64,000 nucleotides of DNA from Sophora flavescens (lineage: Eukaryota > Streptophyta > Magnoliopsida > Fabales > Fabaceae). Shown here in pieces: positions 58,852 through 64,000 of the stretch (positions within the stretch are counted from its first letter, which is position 1; each line of letters opens with the position of its first letter). The stretch spans positions 236,765,379 through 236,829,378 of the forward strand of contig CM061062.1 in assembly GCA_030762895.1 (NCBI GenBank). The letters run 5' to 3'. The notes under the pieces are model-generated. The model was not told where the DNA came from. It did no database searches and saw only the letters and a program-made list of their open reading frames with translations. A program made the translations under genes and the position numbers.

Positions 58852-61496
58852 TGTAACACCCTTCTCGGGTGCTACATCGTAAGTGACAGTTTAAAGTCGA
58901 AAAGTAGGTTAATTAAAATTGGCTATAAAAGAATGGGGTAATTTTTTTTTCATTTTCGTAAGTCGTAAATATAACTACTTTGTTTTAAAGGAAATGGACA
59001 ATAAAATTTTCCATTATCACAATTAGGATTATATGTTCAAAAATCATTTACATAATACCCAACCAGACTCATAAACAGAAATCATAGAATGTACAGACTC
59101 AACATAAAGATATGGAGACACAGCTCCTAAATTGTAAGATACTTGGAGTGGCAGCTCCATAGACAGTTACATTAATTCCCAAACATACCCAGCTGGCCAA
59201 ACTAAAATAGAAAAGACAATCCTTTCTCTTACATCGAGAGAAAGACAAACCCAATTGACGAGATCTAGTGAAAACTCTATTTGAGTCCACTACCGACAAT
59301 GTCACAAAAGATACTACAGAGCTACTATAATAGTAACTCTCGAACTGAGCCCTTTCCTCTTCCAAGAGAAAAACTTGATCTACGAACTATTGATAGTCTG
59401 GAAGACGTCCACTAGAAATTCCACCATAGCGTCCGCAAGCTCAAACCTCAATCTCTACGATGCGTCAACCAAGCGACATCTTGACGTCTCAATCTTCTCA
59501 AAATATTACAGAAGGCACATAGCTAGCCGATATAGGCAATATAAAAATAAGGAGGTGAGATTTCCATTTATCTTATACATAAGGCAGACATGCAGTGGTA
59601 CAACTCTCAGGTACGTACAATTAACAATTATCAATCATATCTACACTCATAATAAAACATTAATGTTTCACAGAAACATGACCACAGCACCACGTTTTCC
59701 TACATAGAAGACATCTAAGACTTGAGGAATGACCTCTAAATTCCTATACCATGGTTTTACGAACAGTCGGAGAGAGTGGTTCGAAGGACTGTTTTGGAGG
59801 TACCAGCCTTGGGTAATAAAGAATACGTCAATAGTATAGGGCGTTCACGTCATAGACTTTTTTTTGGGAACATCCTACACTACCAAAAAACACGTAGTGT
59901 GTATTCAAGTATGTCAGTGTATTGCCAGATCACCACGCCACAGAGGACCAACCCACTGGGCCTATATGAGTATTTCATAACCCCAACATCCCCAAGCATC
60001 AACCAGATCAGCCCTACGGAATTCACACCCGCATTAAATTGTTAGCTCAATCTCCTAGGCACAACGACCTTACAGAACATAGTTTACACGAATGTGCAGA
60101 GATATACTTGGAGGATAGAACGACGAGTCATCCATGATGACTCAAGAGGAATGAGTCACCATAATGACGCACCATAGCCATTAATGTGTATTTATGCAGG
60201 TAAACGTGAAAAGACTAAAATACCCCAAAGCTTAACCTAACCGACGTTTAGTTAAGTTTTAACCATGGATAAGGAACCAATGTTAGTTCTTGTGGCCAAG
60301 AATCAGCCAAACCCTTCCTAAAATGTGAGCCACATGTTTGTTTATCATTTATACTAATTAACCCTAGTTAAGTTACTAATTAACTATACTTACGTTATAA
60401 TATTATTTTCTAACATAACCTTGGTCAATTTAACTCAACCATGGTAATCTTTTAGGATTAAACAACTCATTTTATCACTTAAACTCCCTCTTGGCCGCTG
60501 CTGCCTCCCACTCATAGACACCATTTCACTTCTTTGTTCATCATTTCTCACAAAACACAAAAAAACACAATCGTAATTGACATTTTAAGGCCGAAAAGTA
60601 GGTTAATTAAAATTGGCTATAAAATAATGGGGTAATTTTTTTTTTAATTTTTCGTAAGTCGTAAATATAACTTGCTTTAAATAAATGGACAATAAAATTT
60701 TCCATTATCATAATTAGGATTATATGTTCAAAAATCATTTACTTAATACCAACCCGACTCATAAACAAAAATCATAGAATGTACAGACTCAACATAAAGA
60801 TGTGGAGACACAGCTCCTAAAATATAAGATACTTGGAGTCGCAGATCCATAGACAGTTACATTAATTCCCAACATACCCAGCTGGCCAAACTAAAATAGA
60901 AAAGACAATCCTTTCTCGTATATCGAGAGAAAGACAAACCCAACTGACGAGATCTAGTGAAAACTCAATTTGAGTCCACTACCGACGTCGTCACAAAAGA
61001 CACTACAGAGCTACTACAATAGTAACTCTCGAACTAAGCCATTTCCTCTTCCAAGATAAAAACTTGATCTACGAACTATCGATAGTCTGGAAGATGTCCA
61101 CTAGAAATTCCACCATACCGTCTGCAAGCTCGAACCTTTATCCCTACTATGCGTCAGCCAAGCGACATCTTGACGTCTCAATATTCTCAAAATAGTACAG
61201 AAGTCACATAGCCAGCCGACATAGGCAGTATAAAAACAAGGAGGTGAGATTTCCATTTATCTTACACATAAGGGAGACAAGAAGTGGTACGACTCTCAGG
61301 TACGTACAATTAACAACTATCAATCATATCTACACTCATAAAAAAATAGTAATGTTTCACAGAAACATGACCACAACACCACGTTTTCCTAGATAGAAGA
61401 CATCTAAGACTTGAGGAATGACCTCTGAATTCCTATAACATGGTTTTATGAACAGTCGGAGAGAATGGTTCGGAGGATTGTTCCGGAGGTACAAGC
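58852..61496 (-). repeat. Rearranged 5' LTR of Tekay-like element
   Basis: Three blocks. 58852-60083 matches the LTR 3' part in the expected orientation. 60084-60565 matches the LTR section at about 55110-55610 but inverted. 60566-61496 again matches the LTR 3' part (compare 47069-47997). A SIRE-like LTR starts at 61497. Confidence 0.75.
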
Positions 61497-62235
61497 TGTT
61501 AGACTCAATGACTTAAAGATTTTGATATATGACAAATACAATTAAATGTGTGTGCAATTGTTTTAGTGTCAAATTTCAAAGACAGGTATCAAGCCGTAAA
61601 GTTCAAGTTCAGTGAGCAATTAAAGGAGAATATTCAAGGAAGAACTTGAAGAAATCAAAAGAGCTACATGGAGGAATCAAAGAGAAAAGACAAAGATCAA
61701 GGAATCATCAAGACAAAAGCTTAACGGAGAATTTTAGATTTAAGTCTTAGATGATTTGTAAGAGAAAGAAATCTCTTAGTCACAAAAAGCTTGACTAAAA
61801 TGATGCATGAAGAAAATCAATTTTCATAACCTGTATTAAAAGGAATAAATTTTCGTTAATGAAAATGATTTTTGGAAATAAGAAGCGGACGTCCAACAAA
61901 AGTAATAGAAGTGCTCGTCCAACACAAGTGATAGAAGCGCTCGTCCAATAAAGTGATACAGGCGCTCATCCACTAAAGTGATAGAAGTGCTCATCCAACA
62001 CAAGTGACAGAAGTGCTCGTCCAATAGAATGATACAAGCGCTCGTCCACTAAAGTGACAAAAGTGTTCGTCCACTGAAGTGATAGAAGTGCTCGTTCACT
62101 AAAGTGACATAAGTGTTCGTCCACTGAAGTGATAGAAGCGCTCGTCCACTAAAGTGACAGAAGTGCTCGTCCACTGAAGTGATAGAAGCGCTCGTCCACT
62201 AAAGTGACATAAGTGCTTGTCCATTGATCAAATAA
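61497..62235 (+). mobile_element. SIRE-like LTR, 5' part
   Basis: Starts TGTTAGACTCAATGACTTA, matching the start of the solo LTR at 51546 (minus strand). The similarity ends just after the tandem array. The right portion of the LTR, primer-binding site and gag in plus orientation are missing. Preceded by CAAGC. Confidence 0.75.
61880..62225 (+). repeat. Tandem array in SIRE-like LTR fragment
   Basis: About eleven units of CGTCCACTAAAGTGATAGAAG type, ~30 bp apart. The last six alternate AAAGTGACA and GAAGTGATA versions, so the unit is a ~60-bp dimer there. Confidence 0.88.
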
Positions 62236-62345
62236 TGATATATACGTCAACACAAAGATTCACAATCATGCATTAATAATGATAATTAGAAAACATATTC
62301 AATCAATATTCTTTCTTTACTGTTAGCCATTTTGTGTTTAGTGAA
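62236..62345. other. Junction between SIRE-like LTR and gag fragments
   Basis: About 110 bp of AT-rich sequence matching neither neighbour; marks a rearrangement or an old insertion. Confidence 0.4.
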
Positions 62346-63420
62346 GACTCTATGTCATGATCCCAATTTTTTCTCTTGACCTTCCACCACACCTACAAAA
62401 CAGAATTTCATGTTTGTGCTATAGGTACCCAAATCTGTTTGGGTCCTTCAGGGTTAGAGTATGATAAAATTCCTTTTGGAACCCATATTTGCCTTATCTA
62501 CAATGAATAATTATTTCTCAAATTGCAGAAAACACCTTTTCTATTGCAATAAAGACATCTAGCATATTGTGATGTATTAGCATAATGAGAAACATGAAAT
62601 TTTCTAAAGGTTTTTGCCTTTCTCTCAATTTTGTACACTAAATCAACTTGGTTTTTCATTTATTTTTGTTGTCCAAGTAATGCATTCAAGTTGTCTTTAT
62701 CACTAGTAACTCTAGATAGATCACCATTCAAATGATTTATAAGATTCTCCAACTTAGGACAATTATCACATATAGGTGGCTCCAAAACAGTAGCCAATCT
62801 TTCCTTTACAGCACAATTTTCTGTTTTTAACTCATCCAGCTCTTTGTTTAAAACAGAAATTTTCACTTCTAGGCATGTGATGGTGTTTTTAGACTTAATT
62901 AGAAATCTAGCAAGTCTAATGGATTCTTTATGAAGTTCTTCAAAAGCATTTTGCAATTCATCATAAGAAGGTTGATAATTATAACTTACTTCACTTTCTG
63001 AATCACTGTGATTGCTGGCCATCAAACACAGGTTTGCCTCCTCAGATTCAGATTCTTCAGTGGATTATAGATCATTATCAACCCAAGCAATGTAGGCCTT
63101 TCTTGGCTTTCTACACTTCTTGTCCTTTGAGTCAAACTTTTCTGTTTTGTCCTTCTTTAGTAGTTTTGGACAGTCAAGCTTCATGTGGCCAATCTTTCCA
63201 CATTCATAGCATGTGATGTTGTTGGAAGAGTTGTCACCTTTGCTGAAATTTCTCCTTTCAAAAGTGGATGGCTTTATTTTCAAGTTACCCATCTTCTTTA
63301 GGAAGTTCTTGAATTTTCTAACTAGCATTCCCATCTCTTCTTCAGATTCTGCCTCTTGTGCTGAATCATTATAATCATTGTCTTCTACTTCTCGACTTGT
63401 GATTTGGAGCCAGTCCCTTA
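62346..63420 (-). pseudogene. SIRE-like gag fragment, copy 1
   Basis: Minus strand. Zinc knuckle ITCYECGKIGHMKLDC (about 63180-63230, all Cys/His present), basic and acidic stretch, IAWVDNDL, then MMASNHSDSESEVSYNY and a coiled-coil segment with LNALLGQQK, then IWVPI at about 62425. Same domain order as gag 31262-32937. A stop (63065-63067) and stops beyond 62660 break the frame. Opposite in orientation to the LTR at 61497, so the two are not one element. Confidence 0.8.
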
Positions 63421-63579
63421 TTCATTTATCGCTTTTCTTCACTCTCATTCAGTCTTGTTCAACTCCAATTCATGTTCTTGCAGTTTTCCAAACAATGTGG
63501 CAATGGTCATTGATGAGAGGTCTCTAGATTCCCGAGATTGCAGTGACTTTAAGATGCCATTACCGCTCAAGCATCTCAT

Positions 63580-64000
63580 TACTTTATGAAGTTCTTCAAA
63601 AGCATTTTGCAATTCATCATAAGAAGGTTGATAATTAGAACTTACTTACTTTCTGAATCACTGTGATTGCTGGCCATCAAACACAGGTTTGCCTCCTCAT
63701 ATTCAGATTCTTCAGTGGATTGTAGATCATTATCAACCCAAGCAATGTAGGCCTTTCTTCGCTTTCTCCACTTCTTGTCCTTTGAGTCAAACTTTTCTGT
63801 TTTGTCCTTCTTTTGCAGTTTTGGACAGTCAAGCTTCATGTGGCCAATCTTTCCACATTCATAGCATGTGATGTTGTTGGAAGAGTTGTCACCTTTGCTG
63901 AAATTTCTCCTTTCAAAAGTGGATGGCTTTATTTTCAAGTTACCCATCTTCTTTAGGATGTTCTTGAATTTTCTAACTAGCATTCCCATCTCTTCTTCAG
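63580..64000 (-). pseudogene. SIRE-like gag fragment, copy 2 (tandem duplicate)
   Basis: Repeats 62925-63345 with few differences at an offset of about 655 bp: the same CYECGKIGHMKLDC knuckle and the same MGMLVRKFKN start. It continues past the window edge. The linker 63421-63580 encodes an upstream part of gag. Confidence 0.82.

Larger units (their letters stand above)
47043..61496 (-). mobile_element. Tekay-like gypsy element with ~4.4-kb LTRs, pol missing
   Basis: The 3' LTR is at 47043-56294 (interrupted by two insertions), the internal region at 56295-58851 and a rearranged 5' LTR at 58852-61496. The initiator-Met tRNA type primer-binding site, gag and very long LTRs fit the Del/Tekay chromovirus group; that assignment is inference. 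No protease, RT or integrase is present between 56295 and 57616, so it is a deletion derivative. The five bases before it are TTCTC; a matching right flank was not found. Confidence 0.78.

Overview
This window looks like repeat-rich nuclear DNA of a dicot plant. The evidence is AT-rich composition, plant-type LTR retrotransposons (Athila-like, Tekay-like, SIRE-like and other copia), an L1-type LINE, three CACTA (En/Spm) transposons, and one 7-exon WAT1/MtN21-type transporter gene with plant splice sites. A legume is plausible but not proven. I see no prokaryotic or organellar genes, rRNA, tRNA or CRISPR.

Layout. (1) 1-6479: a minus-strand, apparently non-autonomous LTR element. Its left LTR runs off the window, and it carries a 1.5-kb CACTA (CACTA-1, 1913-3447, TSD TTA). 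(2) This element sits inside the gag of a minus-strand copia element (copia-1, 6480-6999). The copia-1 LTR is split by a 16.6-kb CACTA (CACTA-2, 7000-23601) and appears to resume at 23602-23624. (3) CACTA-2 carries a decayed TNP2 transposase, a relic of a Ulp1-like protease and a captured cystatin pseudogene. It is interrupted by a complete Athila-like gypsy element (11250-21411, TSD ATATT). (4) 23625-29452 is the only apparent host segment. It holds a probable MITE and an intact minus-strand WAT1-related gene (24888-27960) with a TATA box upstream. (5) 29453-35710: a plus-strand SIRE-like copia, cut off by a 5'-truncated L1 LINE (35711-37282). (6) The LINE is cut by a second minus-strand copia (copia-2, 37283-47042), which contains a 4.6-kb solo LTR (41205-45825, TSD CAAAA). 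(7) 47043-61496: a minus-strand gypsy relative of that solo LTR, with ~4.4-kb LTRs and gag but no pol. Its 3' LTR holds a SIRE-like solo LTR (49738-51546, TSD ATTAA) and a CACTA (CACTA-3, 51836-54836, TSD TTA) encoding a small B3-like protein. Its 5' LTR is rearranged. (8) 61497-64000: a SIRE-like LTR fragment, then minus-strand gag fragments with a ~655-bp tandem duplication.

The genes do not form a pathway. The window is a stack of nested insertions around one host transporter gene. Most element ORFs are broken, often at codons where a single C-to-T or G-to-A change would make a stop. The points most worth following are the host-like sequences inside two CACTA elements (cystatin, B3-like) and an 8-bp-stem/RGGA-loop hairpin with compensatory base changes in two unrelated gypsy-type elements. 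A third is the shared design of the three CACTA elements, whose ends are each built from a private palindromic motif.
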